Positions 8,886-17,633 are shown, counted from the stretch's first letter. The stretch: DNA of 64,000 nucleotides from Variibacter gotjawalensis (GCF_002355335.1 NZ_AP014946.1:1813501-1877500), one strand, 5' to 3'. The notes: a model not told the origin generated them from the letters alone. Made by a program: numbers and translations.

Positions 8886-10028
8886 ATGAACAAGCACGCG
8901 CCGATACCTGTCCCGTTTATCGATCTCAAGGCCCAGCAGCAGCTGCTGCAGCCGCAGGTGTCGCAAGCGATCGAACGCGTATTGGCGCATGGGCAGTACA
9001 TCCTAGGCCCAGAGGTGCGCACGCTCGAGTCCGACTTGTCGGAATTCTGCGGCGCCAAGCATGTCGTCTCGTGCTCGAACGGCACCGACGCGCTCGCGTT
9101 GATTTTGATGGCGAAGGAACTCAAAGCCGGCCAGGCAGTGCTGTGCCCAGCTTTCACTTTCGCCGCCACCGCCGAAGTGATTGCTTGGTTCGGCGCGACC
9201 GCAGTCTTTGTCGACGTCCATGCGGATACGTTCAACATGGATGTGCGCAGCCTGGAAGCTGGCATCGCGACCGCGAAAAAGCACGGGCTAGACCCGGTCG
9301 GCGTCATCCCGGTCGATCTCTTCGGTCAGCCCGTCGACTATGATGCGATCGAGCCCGTATGCGAGGCGCATGGTCTTTGGATGCTCTGCGACGCTGCGCA
9401 GTCGTTTGGCGGTTCGTATCGCGACCGCTCGATCGGCAACATCGGCATGGCGACCGCGACGAGTTTCTTTCCGGCAAAGCCGCTCGGCTGTTACGGCGAC
9501 GGCGGCGCGATCTTCACTAACGATACCGAACTGGACACCATTCTGCGCTCGCTGCGTGTTCATGGCGAAGGTGTCGATCGATACGACAACGTTCGCATCG
9601 GGATGACCGGCCGACTCGACACGATTCAAGCCGCTGTGCTGATCGAGAAGTTGAAGATCTTCCGCGACGAGATCGCGAAGCGCAACGAAATCGCCGCCCG
9701 CTACAATGCGGCGCTAAGCGACATTGTCACGGTGCCGCATGTTATCGATGGCGCAACGTCGGTCTGGGCGCAGTACACGATCCGCGTGAAGCCCGAGCAG
9801 CGCGATGCGCTTGCCGAAACGCTGAAGGCGGTAGGCATCCCGACCGCGATCTACTATCGCAAGCCGATGCATCATCAGGAGGCCTACAAGAACAATCTGG
9901 TGGCCGGTAACGGCGCTCCGATTTGCGAGGCCCTCGCGCACGAAGTCATCAGTCTTCCGATGCACCCATATCTCGAAGTCCCGACGCAGGATCGCATCGT
10001 CGACGCGGTTCGCGCAGCGCTTCGCTGA
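8886..10028 (+). CDS. DegT/DnrJ/EryC1/StrS (WbpE/PglE-like) sugar aminotransferase
   Basis: 380 aa from the ATG at 8886; the frame continues upstream but a GAGGAG (8866-8871) and the family N-terminus PIPVPFIDLKAQQ favour this start. A PLP-dependent fold type I enzyme: the Schiff-base lysine is in SFFPAKPLGCYGDGGA, the sequence seen in WbpE-type UDP-3-keto or 4-keto sugar aminotransferases. With the capD-like dehydratase it could produce a UDP-amino-dideoxy sugar. It is divergent from the phosphosugar transferase across about 200 bases; TTGCTT and TAAAAC spaced by about 14-17 bases near 8824-8850 may be its promoter. Confidence 0.92.
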   Translation: MNKHAPIPVPFIDLKAQQQLLQPQVSQAIERVLAHGQYILGPEVRTLESDLSEFCGAKHVVSCSNGTDALALILMAKELKAGQAVLCPAFTFAATAEVIAWFGATAVFVDVHADTFNMDVRSLEAGIATAKKHGLDPVGVIPVDLFGQPVDYDAIEPVCEAHGLWMLCDAAQSFGGSYRDRSIGNIGMATATSFFPAKPLGCYGDGGAIFTNDTELDTILRSLRVHGEGVDRYDNVRIGMTGRLDTIQAAVLIEKLKIFRDEIAKRNEIAARYNAALSDIVTVPHVIDGATSVWAQYTIRVKPEQRDALAETLKAVGIPTAIYYRKPMHHQEAYKNNLVAGNGAPICEALAHEVISLPMHPYLEVPTQDRIVDAVRAALR

Positions 10029-10030
10029 AC

Positions 10031-10348
10031 TTAAGTCTTCGGCGCGGCGTCACAATTCTTCGTCGCGTAGGTCTGCCTTAAAATTCTGAGATTGCCGTGT
10101 GCTTCAGTGAGCTCCGGGCCGTAGGTGGTAGCGCCGACAAAGCTGCCGACGGACGATTGCCCGGCCTTCGCTTGCAGTCCTTCCAGCCGCTTAATGTTGC
10201 CATCAATGCCAGCCATTTGTGCTTTTATTTCCGGGCACTTGAGGTGATTGTACTTCTCGTGCACCACTATCGCGTAGTTCGCGACACCGAGGTCATGCGT
10301 ACAGGCCGCTAAGACCGGCAACATAAGAAGGCAAATGAAGCGTCGCAT
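10031..10348 (-). CDS. Small hypothetical lipoprotein
   Basis: 105 aa from the ATG at 10348. The first 20 residues (MRRFICLLMLPVLAACTHDL) are a lipoprotein signal with lipobox LAAC, so Cys16 should be lipidated after cleavage. The mature protein has a helical middle (KCPEIKAQMAGIDGNIKRLEGLQ), a glycine-rich stretch, then another helix and a final cysteine. It ends two bases after the convergent aminotransferase. I do not recognise the family; the envelope location is the only firm inference. Confidence 0.72.
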   Translation of the reverse strand: MRRFICLLMLPVLAACTHDLGVANYAIVVHEKYNHLKCPEIKAQMAGIDGNIKRLEGLQAKAGQSSVGSFVGATTYGPELTEAHGNLRILRQTYATKNCDAAPKT

Positions 10349-10507
10349 GAAAATCCAATCGCGCGTGGGGCCCTGCGATCGCAAAGCCGGTGCATGCGAT
10401 ATCATATTCGGTTTCGCGGCTAAATCGCGGAGATCGCTTTACGGGGGTGTAACACCACTCGTTTATAGACGGAACCCGCAGGTCAGGAACTCGGGGTTGG
10501 CGCTCGC

Positions 10508-11566
10508 GTGAAAAAAAGCGAAAAAATCGTCGCAATGGTGCTTTTGGGTGGAGCGGGGACGCGGTTGTGGCCCCTGTCCAGTGACGCTCGGCCAAAGCAA
10601 TTCCTAAGATTGTTCGGGGCGCGCTCACTGTTTCAGCTGACTATGAGTCGGCTCCAAGGTTGCGGTATCGAAGATTTCGTTCTCGTGACGAATGGCGGTC
10701 TCGTCACCGTTTTGCGCGAAGACCTCGAAGACGCGGCGAACTCTGGTTGCGACATCGTTTTGGAGCCGGCGCGTCGCGACTCAGCACCGGCGATCGCGGC
10801 TGGTGTCGCGCGTATTGCTACCTTGCATGGTAGCGATGTGACGATTGCCGTATTGCCCAGCGATCATCTCATTCCTGACGAAGCTGCCTTCAAGGCGTCG
10901 TTAGAATCGGCTGGCAAAGTCGCTGGACACGGCTGGCTGACAACATTCGGCATCCGACCAACCTTTCCGTCGACAGCCTTCGGTTATATTGAACGCGGCG
11001 CTGCGATTCCCAAATCGGAGGGCGCTTTCGCCGTGACGCGCTTCCACGAAAAGCCGGCGCAAGCCGCTGCCGAGCGCTATCTCGCGGCCGGCACTTTCGA
11101 TTGGAATAGCGGCATGTTCGTTTTTCGCGCCGATGCATTCGCCCGCGAAGCCGCGGAGCATATGCCTGACATCTGGACTGCGGCATCGGAGGCGGTGGCC
11201 AATGGTGTCGCCGAAGCCGACACGCTGACGCTTGGCAATGCATTCAAGGATGCACGGCGCACCTCGATCGATTTCGCACTGATGGAAAAGAGCGCGCGCG
11301 TCGCAACGGTGCCGGCGGCGTTCGGCTGGTCGGATGTCGGCAACTGGTCCGCCGTCTATGACGTCCTGGAGAAGGATGCGTCAGGAAACGCGGTCGTTGG
11401 CAACGCGAAGCTCGAAGATTGCAAAGGATCGCTCGTCATCACTGACGGGATCCCGGCTGCCGCGATGGGTTTGCGCGACGCTGTCCTGATCGCGACCGCG
11501 GAGGGCACATTCACGGCGCCGCTGTCGCGGGCCGCCGACATCAAACAAGTTCTCGACAGTAAATAA
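10508..11566 (+). CDS. manC: Mannose-1-phosphate guanylyltransferase (GDP-mannose pyrophosphorylase)
   Basis: 352 aa, single-domain form without the C-terminal isomerase domain of bifunctional AlgA/ManC. It has the nucleotidyltransferase signature LLGGAGTRLWPLS (about residues 12-24), the substrate loop RFHEKP and DWNSGMF, and the FGWSDVGNW motif. It makes GDP-mannose from mannose-1-P and GTP for surface polysaccharides. The start is GTG. The next gene begins immediately after its TAA, so an isomerase missing from this protein is supplied by the neighbour. No phosphomannomutase is in the window. Confidence 0.93.
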   Translation: MKKSEKIVAMVLLGGAGTRLWPLSSDARPKQFLRLFGARSLFQLTMSRLQGCGIEDFVLVTNGGLVTVLREDLEDAANSGCDIVLEPARRDSAPAIAAGVARIATLHGSDVTIAVLPSDHLIPDEAAFKASLESAGKVAGHGWLTTFGIRPTFPSTAFGYIERGAAIPKSEGAFAVTRFHEKPAQAAAERYLAAGTFDWNSGMFVFRADAFAREAAEHMPDIWTAASEAVANGVAEADTLTLGNAFKDARRTSIDFALMEKSARVATVPAAFGWSDVGNWSAVYDVLEKDASGNAVVGNAKLEDCKGSLVITDGIPAAAMGLRDAVLIATAEGTFTAPLSRAADIKQVLDSK

Positions 11567-12709
11567 ATGGATAGCCAAACCCAAGACGATATCGCGCAAA
11601 CGCTCCGTTCGTGGGCGATCAATTCGGCGCTGCCATTGTGGGCAACCGCTGGTCGCGACCGAACGAACGGCGGTTTCTACGAACGGCTCCATCTGGATGG
11701 CCATGCGGATGCTGATGCCCCGCGTAGACTTACCGTGCAGGCGCGGCAGATCTACGTGTACGCACATGCGACCGCACTGGGCTGGTTCGATGGCAAGGCG
11801 ATGGCGCTCGAGGCGCTCGATGCGATGCAAAAGCGATACGCATCGCCTGACGGGCAGCCGGGCTATGTCTTTCTCATCGGCGCCGACGGAACCGTTCAGG
11901 ACTCACGTCGCGATACTTACGCGCACGCCTTCATCTTGCTTGCGCTCGGCTGGCTCGCACGCATCACGAATGACGCTCAAATCGTCAAGCTCATCGATGC
12001 CAATCTCGCTTTCTTCGACGAGCATCTGACGGCGCCAGACGGCACATTTTACGAAGGCATTCCGCGCGCGCTGCCGCGCCGGCAGAACCCGCATATGCAC
12101 GCGTTCGAAGCGATGCTGGGCTTGCACGAAACGATCTCGTACCCGGATGCGCTAAGGCGCGCCGCATTGCTGCGCGGTTTTCTCAACGAGCACTTCATCA
12201 TCGAGGATAACGGCGCGCTGGGCGAATTCTTCACCGACACGTGGGATCTGCGATCACGGAAAGATCCTGTCGAGCCCGGACATCATGCCGAATGGGCTTG
12301 GCTCCTGCGCCGTCACGAGGCGCTCGCCGGATTAGAGCCGGGTCCGGCTCCGGATCGCTTCATAAGCTTTGCGTCGCGCTATCGCAACGAGCGCACAGGC
12401 CTGCTCTACGACGAAGTGCGACTCGACGGAGCAGAGCATCCGAAGAAGCATCGCTGCTGGCCGCAGACCGAATACGCGAAGGCGTTGACGGTTGCGGAAG
12501 AGGGCGGTGGGAGCCGGCGTGAGACGACAGCGGCGCTCGAGCGCTTGTACCGGCATTATCTCGCGCCGGAAGGACGCTTCGTTCCCGGCGGCTGGATCGA
12601 TCAGTTCGATGCCGACGGCAACGCACTCACCGACGTGATGCCGGCGAGCACTTTTTACCATGTGTTCGTTGCAATCGCGGAGGCGTGCCGCGTCCGCAAG
12701 ATCGCCTGA
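11567..12709 (+). CDS. AGE-family sugar isomerase, probable mannose-6-phosphate isomerase
   Basis: 380 aa, an (alpha/alpha)6-barrel of the N-acylglucosamine 2-epimerase superfamily. Conserved histidine-bearing segments are visible: RRQNPHMHAFEAMLGLHE near 168-185 and EPGHHAEWAWLL near 226-237. Its ATG directly follows the TAA of manC without a gap, so the two are co-translated. Members next to mannose-1-P guanylyltransferase act as mannose-6-P isomerases, and that role would complete fructose-6-P to GDP-mannose supply. An alternative is an aldose-ketose isomerase on free sugars; context favours the phosphorylated substrate. It ends one base before the convergent hfq-like gene. Confidence 0.85.
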   Translation: MDSQTQDDIAQTLRSWAINSALPLWATAGRDRTNGGFYERLHLDGHADADAPRRLTVQARQIYVYAHATALGWFDGKAMALEALDAMQKRYASPDGQPGYVFLIGADGTVQDSRRDTYAHAFILLALGWLARITNDAQIVKLIDANLAFFDEHLTAPDGTFYEGIPRALPRRQNPHMHAFEAMLGLHETISYPDALRRAALLRGFLNEHFIIEDNGALGEFFTDTWDLRSRKDPVEPGHHAEWAWLLRRHEALAGLEPGPAPDRFISFASRYRNERTGLLYDEVRLDGAEHPKKHRCWPQTEYAKALTVAEEGGGSRRETTAALERLYRHYLAPEGRFVPGGWIDQFDADGNALTDVMPASTFYHVFVAIAEACRVRKIA

Positions 12710-13039
12710 TCAGCGCGGCGGCGGCTTGCGTGTCAGCGGCCGACGCTCGACGACGACGGCGCGCGTTGCGGTCGCGCGCGGAGCCGGCCGTGCCGGCTTG
12801 TCCTTCGGCGGGGCGTCTTCCCACAGCTCGATCGGGTAGTTCGACGTAATCGTCGAGATCGCCTGTTTGTAGACGGCCTGCGCTTGGCCCTCGCGTCCGA
12901 GCATGATGCAGAAATTGTCGTGACCCGTCACGACGCCCTGCAGCTTCACGCCGTTGATCAGGAAGATCGTGATCGGCGTCGCGTTCTTTTGCAGGTGATC
13001 GAGGAACGTGTCCTGGAGCCGCTGTGGATTATTTGCCAT
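12710..13039 (-). CDS. hfq: Hfq-like RNA chaperone with altered Sm2 motif and basic tail
   Basis: 109 aa. Residues about 5-70 match the Hfq Sm fold: [28 protein letters not shown] forms helix 1 and Sm1, and VYKQAISTI corresponds to Sm2. Typical Hfq has YKH at this place; here it is YKQ, and the usual TWFDNF is TGHDNF. A 35-residue Pro/Arg-rich tail ([12 protein letters not shown] and on) follows. Hfq hexamers pair small RNAs with mRNAs. The usual neighbours hflX, miaA or ntrX are absent, so this may be a second Hfq rather than the main one. The fold assignment is sure; the orthology is not. Confidence 0.85.
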   Translation of the reverse strand: MANNPQRLQDTFLDHLQKNATPITIFLINGVKLQGVVTGHDNFCIMLGREGQAQAVYKQAISTITSNYPIELWEDAPPKDKPARPAPRATATRAVVVERRPLTRKPPPR

Positions 13040-13431
13040 CGCCGTCCTTTGGCCTCACGTCCCGCGCTTCGTGCCGCAACCGGCACGACTTTGTTTGAAC
13101 ATCGAAACGAGATTGCGCTCTTATCGAGCAAAAATGAAGACGAGGCCTTGTACCGGACCGCCCTACGGACAATCAACATCCGTACCAGTCGAACGCGAGA
13201 AAACGCCGAACCGCTGCAAAGACAGCGCAGCCGAAGCGATTATATCGCCGCAATCCGAAAGATCAGCAGGTTTCCGATGGTTTTTCCGCACGACGCAACG
13301 AATTACTGGAGTGGTGGCTTGGTTGGGAGGCCGGAGCCGCTTGACCGCAATCGCTCCGCCGGGCCAACTGGAAAGATGCATTTCAGCTTCGGTACAACCA
13401 AAACGGTTCGTTGCGCGCACGAGTTTTGTGC
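13040..13431. other. 392-base gap between hfq-like gene and mobB
   Basis: No gene is supported here: the reading frames are short, lack ribosome-binding sites and extend from neighbouring genes. It must hold the promoter of the hfq-like gene at its left end and of mobB at its right end. I see no tRNA and no convincing terminator. A GC-rich stretch at about 13312-13365 can fold locally, so a small RNA is possible but unproven. Confidence 0.4.
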
Positions 13432-13947
13432 ATGAAGGTCATTGGGCTGGCGGGCTGGAGTGGTGCCGGTAAAACGACGCTCGTCAAAAAGTTGATCCCG
13501 GTGCTGATCGCCCGCGGACTGACCGTCTCGACGCTCAAGCATGCTCATCATGCCTTCGATGTCGACAAGCCGGGGAAGGATTCGTACGAGCACCGCTTAG
13601 CTGGCGCCACGGAGGTCTTGATTTCCTCGGACAACCGTTGGGCGCTCATGCATGAACTGCGCGATGCGCCTGAGCCACCCATCACGGAACTCCTGCAGAA
13701 GCTCAGCCCAGTCGATCTGGTGCTGATCGAGGGCTTCAAACGCGGTCCGCATCCGAAGCTTGAAATTCATCGTGCCGCAAATGGAAAGCCGCTTCTGTCG
13801 CCCGGCGACGACATGATCGTGGCGATCGCGGCCGACGTCGCTTTGCCGGAAGCAAAAGTCCCGGTCATCGGCCTCGACGACATCCAGGCAATTGCCGAGG
13901 TGCTGCTGGCGAAGGCGGCGCCGGTGGAAAGCGTCGTCGGGCCTTAG
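13432..13947 (+). CDS. mobB: Molybdopterin-guanine dinucleotide biosynthesis protein MobB
   Basis: 171 aa from the ATG at 13432; a frame start seven codons earlier is less likely since MKVIGLAGWSGAGKTTL is the normal MobB N-terminus. It has the P-loop GWSGAGKT, the HAHHAFDVDKPGKDSY segment that follows it in MobB, and LIEGFKRGPHPK. MobB is a GTP-binding accessory to MobA in attaching GMP to molybdopterin. It is not beside mobA or moeA here. A separate moeB lies 15 kb away, so molybdenum-cofactor genes are scattered in this chromosome. Confidence 0.93.
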   Translation: MKVIGLAGWSGAGKTTLVKKLIPVLIARGLTVSTLKHAHHAFDVDKPGKDSYEHRLAGATEVLISSDNRWALMHELRDAPEPPITELLQKLSPVDLVLIEGFKRGPHPKLEIHRAANGKPLLSPGDDMIVAIAADVALPEAKVPVIGLDDIQAIAEVLLAKAAPVESVVGP

Positions 13948-14128
13948 CGAGATCCTCGCCCGCCAAATCGTCGGGAAGAGGCCATGATGAAGCTCGCTCG
14001 CTGACCGCGAGGACCAAGCCCAAAGTTGCTGTCATGGCTTGTTAAAGGTATCTGACATATGGCCATCATAGAAGTTCGGAAAGCCTCCGAATAGGCCACG
14101 AAAGCATTGTTCCGTAGGGAGTTTCTTT

Positions 14129-14659
14129 ATGCGCATTGAAGCGATTGCGATCGGCGATAACCCGCCCGAGGACGTCAACGTCATCATCGAGGTTCCGATT
14201 GGCGGCGAGCCGATCAAATACGAAATGCACAAGGAGGCCGGCACGCTCGTCGTCGACCGCTTCCTGCATACGCCGATGCGCTATCCGGGCAATTACGGCT
14301 TCGTCCCGCACACCCTGTCGGATGATGGTGATCCGATCGACGTTCTGGTTGCCAACACGCGGCCGATCGTTCCCGGCGCGGTCATCAACGTGCGCCCGAT
14401 CGGCGTCATGCGGATGGAAGACAATTCGGGCGGCGACGAGAAGATCATCGCGGTGCCGGTGACGCGCTTGACGCAGCGCTACGAGCATGTGCTGAACTAC
14501 ACGCAACTCCCGCACATCACGATCGAGCAGATCCAGCACTTCTTCGAGCACTACAAAGATCTCGAACCCGGCAAGTGGGTGAAGCTGCTTGGCTGGGGAG
14601 ATGCGGACGAGGCGAAGAAGCTGATCACTGAGTCGATCGAGCGAGCAAAGAAAAAGTAG
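14129..14659 (+). CDS. ppa: Inorganic pyrophosphatase (family I)
   Basis: 176 aa, the normal bacterial family I length. The signature DDGDPIDVL near residues 68-76 supplies the metal-binding aspartates; earlier [11 protein letters not shown] and the substrate-binding lysines (KYEMHKE) are present. It hydrolyses pyrophosphate to two phosphates and so drives biosynthetic reactions; cytoplasmic, hexameric in related bacteria. A good GGGAG lies eight bases before the ATG. The tcuA gene starts one base after its stop, which could give read-through co-expression, though the functions are unrelated. Confidence 0.97.
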   Translation: MRIEAIAIGDNPPEDVNVIIEVPIGGEPIKYEMHKEAGTLVVDRFLHTPMRYPGNYGFVPHTLSDDGDPIDVLVANTRPIVPGAVINVRPIGVMRMEDNSGGDEKIIAVPVTRLTQRYEHVLNYTQLPHITIEQIQHFFEHYKDLEPGKWVKLLGWGDADEAKKLITESIERAKKK

Positions 14660-14660
14660 C

Positions 14661-16043
14661 GTGGGATTTGCCGCCAAATACGATGTCCTCGTCGTTGGCG
14701 GCGGCAACGCCGCGCTCTGCGCCGCCATCGCGGCGCGCCGGGCCGGAGCGTCGGTTCTCGTTCTCGAAGCTGCCGACAAATTCTATCGTGGCGGCAACAC
14801 GCGCCACACCCGCAACATGCGTTGCGCCCACGACGCCGCGACCGACACGCTGAGCGGTCCGTACCCCGAAGAAGAATTTTGGGACGACCTTCAGCGCGTC
14901 ACGCAAGGGCAGACCGACGAGGCGCTTGCCCGCCACATGATCGCGCGGTCGAAGGACATGCTGGCTTGGATGCCCGAGCAGGGCGTCCGCTTTCAGCCCT
15001 CGCTCGGCGGCACACTCAGCCTCGGCCGCACCAATTCGTTCTTTATGGGCGGCGGCCGCGCTATGCTCAACGCGCTTTACCGTACGGCAGAGGCGCTTGG
15101 CGTCGACATTCGCTATGAGGCCGAGGTGACAAGCCTCGACATCGAAGACGGCATGTTTCTATCGGCGACGTTTGGTACCGAGACCGTGCGCGCCGCGACG
15201 CTTGTCGCTGCCGCAGGCGGGTTCGAGTCTAACATCGAATGGCTCAAGCAATATTGGGGCGATGCAGCCGACAATTTCCTCATCCGCGGCACGCGCAACA
15301 ATCGCGGCACGGTGCTGCGTATGTTGCTGGACTCGGACGTTGCGGAAGTCGGCGATCCGACGCAATGCCACGCCGTCGCGATCGATGCGCGTGCGCCGAA
15401 ATTCGACGGCGGCATCATCACGCGGCTCGACTGTGTGATCTTCGGCATTGTCGTCAACAAGAATGCCGAACGCTTCTACGACGAAGGCGAGGACATTTGG
15501 CCGAAGCGCTATGCGATTTGGGGCCGCCTCGTTGCCGGACAGCCGGATCAGATCGGCTACATCGTCTTCGATGCGTCGGTGCTCAATATGTTCATGCCGT
15601 CGCTCTATCCGCCGATCGTCGGCGCAACGATCGAGGAGCTCGCCGGCAAACTCGGCCTCGATCCGGCGCGACTCGCGCAGACCGTGACGACATTCAACGC
15701 CGCCGTTCGGCCCGGCACCTTCGACGACAAGATTCTCGACGACTGCCGTACAGAAGGCATCGCGCCGCCGAAATCGCACTGGGCGCGCCGCATCGAAAAC
15801 GCGCCGTTCTACGCTTACCCGGTGCGGCCCGGCATCACGTTCACGTATCTCGGCACCCGCGTGACACGTGAGGCGCGCATCGTGATGCGGGACGGCAAAC
15901 CGTCCGCCAATATGTATGCGGCGGGCGAGATCATGGCCGGCAATGTGCTCGGGCAAGGTTATGCGGCCGGCATCGGCATGACGATCGGCGCTGTTTTCGG
16001 ACGTATCGCGGGCGGGGAGGCCGCGCGCCATGCTCGCAACTGA
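14661..16043 (+). CDS. tcuA: FAD-dependent tricarballylate dehydrogenase TcuA
   Basis: 460 aa flavoprotein of the fumarate reductase/succinate dehydrogenase flavoprotein family. The N-terminal FAD-binding motif VVGGGNAALCAAIAARRAG is near residues 11-29, and the C-terminal FAD segment MYAAGEIMAGNVLGQGY is near 416-432. TcuA oxidises tricarballylate to cis-aconitate; TcuB reoxidises it. The start is GTG, one base after the ppa stop. It overlaps tcuB by 14 bases. No tcuC transporter or tcuR regulator is adjacent, so the true substrate could be another small carboxylate; the name follows the tcuAB pairing. Confidence 0.88.
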   Translation: MGFAAKYDVLVVGGGNAALCAAIAARRAGASVLVLEAADKFYRGGNTRHTRNMRCAHDAATDTLSGPYPEEEFWDDLQRVTQGQTDEALARHMIARSKDMLAWMPEQGVRFQPSLGGTLSLGRTNSFFMGGGRAMLNALYRTAEALGVDIRYEAEVTSLDIEDGMFLSATFGTETVRAATLVAAAGGFESNIEWLKQYWGDAADNFLIRGTRNNRGTVLRMLLDSDVAEVGDPTQCHAVAIDARAPKFDGGIITRLDCVIFGIVVNKNAERFYDEGEDIWPKRYAIWGRLVAGQPDQIGYIVFDASVLNMFMPSLYPPIVGATIEELAGKLGLDPARLAQTVTTFNAAVRPGTFDDKILDDCRTEGIAPPKSHWARRIENAPFYAYPVRPGITFTYLGTRVTREARIVMRDGKPSANMYAAGEIMAGNVLGQGYAAGIGMTIGAVFGRIAGGEAARHARN

Positions 16044-17166
16044 ACGCGCCGGTTCGCGCCCTGGCGCTCACGCCAGCCAAATCCTCACCGAAGCCGATCG
16101 CCTGATGACGATCTGCAATTCATGCCGTTACTGCGAAGGCCTGTGCGCGGTGTTTCCCGCGATGGAGATGCGCACATCATTCCGGGATGGCGATCTCAAC
16201 TATCTCGCCAATCTCTGCCATTCGTGCGGCGCTTGCTACTATGATTGCCAATTCTCGCCGCCGCATGAATTTGACGTCAACGTGCCGCGCGTGCTCGCGG
16301 CCGTGCGCGCGGACTCGTACCGCGCTTACGCTTGGCCGCGCGCGCTCGCGCCACTGTTCGATCGCAATGGTCTCGCCGTCAGCATCATTGCGGCGCTCAG
16401 CGTCGCGGTTTTCATCGCAGGCTTCGTCGGCTGGCACGATCCGAAGGTACTGTTCGGCGTGCACATCGGAGAAGGCGCGTTCTACCGCCTGATGCCGCAC
16501 AACGCGATGGTCGCGCTATTCGGCGGCGTATTCCTGTTCGCGCTCGTCGCTCTCGCGCTCGGCCTGCGCAATTTCTGGCGCGACATCGCGGCACCGTCGG
16601 CAAGCCCGATCGATTTCGCCCGCGCCGGACACGATGCAGCGACTCTGCGCTATCTCGATGGCGGTGGGGCGGGCTGCCACAACGAAAACGAAAAGCCGGA
16701 CGATCGTCGCCGCGTTTACCACCACGCGACGTTTTACGGCTTCATGCTGTGCTTTGCGTCCACGAGCGTCGCGACGCTCTATCACTACGCACTCGGACGC
16801 GTTGCGCCGTATCCTTGGTACGATCTGCCGGTGCTGCTCGGCAGCCTTGGCGGCATCGGGCTTCTCGTCGGGCCCGCCGGGCTTCTCATGCAGAAATGGG
16901 CTCGCGACGAAGAGCTGCGCGACGAACCACGCGCCGGAATGGATGTCGCCTTCCTCGCGATGTTGTTTCTGACGAGCCTGACGGGATTTGCACTTCTGTT
17001 TTTACGCGCAACACCCGCAATGGGGACGATGCTTGCGTTGCATCTCGGCGTCGTCTTCGCGCTGTTCTTGACGATGCCGTACGGCAAATTCGTGCACGGG
17101 CTGTACCGCTACGCAGCCTTGCTGCGCTATGCGCGCGAACGCCGGGTCATGTCGGAGAAGTCTTAG
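16030..17166 (+). CDS. tcuB: Tricarballylate utilisation protein TcuB (CitB-like Fe-S membrane protein)
   Basis: 378 aa. The N-terminus has two cysteine clusters for 4Fe-4S centres: CNSCRYCEGLC (near residues 32-42) and CHSCGACYYDC (near 62-72). The rest has about six hydrophobic helices (from about 114 to 360), as expected for a membrane b-type or quinone-linked electron carrier. It passes electrons from the flavoprotein TcuA to the membrane. Translation is coupled to tcuA by a 14-base overlap. Its stop overlaps the stop of a small convergent gene. Confidence 0.9.
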   Translation: MLATERAGSRPGAHASQILTEADRLMTICNSCRYCEGLCAVFPAMEMRTSFRDGDLNYLANLCHSCGACYYDCQFSPPHEFDVNVPRVLAAVRADSYRAYAWPRALAPLFDRNGLAVSIIAALSVAVFIAGFVGWHDPKVLFGVHIGEGAFYRLMPHNAMVALFGGVFLFALVALALGLRNFWRDIAAPSASPIDFARAGHDAATLRYLDGGGAGCHNENEKPDDRRRVYHHATFYGFMLCFASTSVATLYHYALGRVAPYPWYDLPVLLGSLGGIGLLVGPAGLLMQKWARDEELRDEPRAGMDVAFLAMLFLTSLTGFALLFLRATPAMGTMLALHLGVVFALFLTMPYGKFVHGLYRYAALLRYARERRVMSEKS

Positions 17167-17342
17167 GCCTTCGCGTCGAGCGCGTGTTTGGCGCGCCATT
17201 TCGGGCCCGGGCCGCGCATGTAGTGACGCTCCGGATGATAGGGGTCGAACAGGTCGTTCACCAGGCGGCGCCAATTCTGGCCGAGCGCGCGGAAGAAGCG
17301 CGGGGCTTTGCGGGGCTGGGCGAGGGGACCTTGATTCGGCAT
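17163..17342 (-). CDS. Small basic hypothetical protein
   Basis: 59 aa from the ATG at 17342 with GAGTGAAG about five bases upstream; a further in-frame ATG at 17384 is possible. The sequence has PRKAPRFFRALGQNWRRLVNDLFDPYHPERHYMRGPGPKW, rich in Arg, Trp and Pro, which does not look like a random shadow frame. Its TAA overlaps the tcuB stop tail to tail. No signal peptide. I do not recognise a family; the coding call is moderate. Confidence 0.5.
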   Translation of the reverse strand: MPNQGPLAQPRKAPRFFRALGQNWRRLVNDLFDPYHPERHYMRGPGPKWRAKHALDAKA

Positions 17343-17504
17343 CGTCTTCACTCGGGGTTCAGGGCCATGAGCGGCCTCGAACATTGGTCGCGAGAAACCG
17401 GCAAATGGTTCACCACGGGCAATTGTCTCAAATGCACGTAAAAGAAGCGTGAGTTCTGATGGTTAGCGGAATCGGAATCCGCACCCCGAGGGATTCAGCA
17501 TAGT

Positions 17505-17520
17505 TGTGATGCAGGTCACA
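17505..17520. promoter_or_regulatory. CRP/FNR-family-like palindromic site
   Basis: TGTGA-TGCAGG-TCACA is a perfect 5-6-5 inverted repeat matching the CRP half-sites at the right spacing. It lies about 113 bases before the secreted protein gene at 17634 and about 160 before the divergent small gene at 17342. Alphaproteobacteria have several CRP/FNR-type regulators with related sites, so the exact factor cannot be named. Confidence 0.55.
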
Positions 17521-17633
17521 TCCGCCGCCACGCCGCCGCCATAGAACGGGGCGAAGGTTTGGCCGGGATGGATGGACGGACCGGTCTAGGCTAGGCTTCA
17601 AATGCCAAGGCCGCAGTGTGAAAGAAGACGCCC

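Noticed and set aside
13163-13420. Small gene between hfq-like gene and mobB
   Set aside because: No ribosome-binding site, no protein-like pattern, and alternative frames are equally open.
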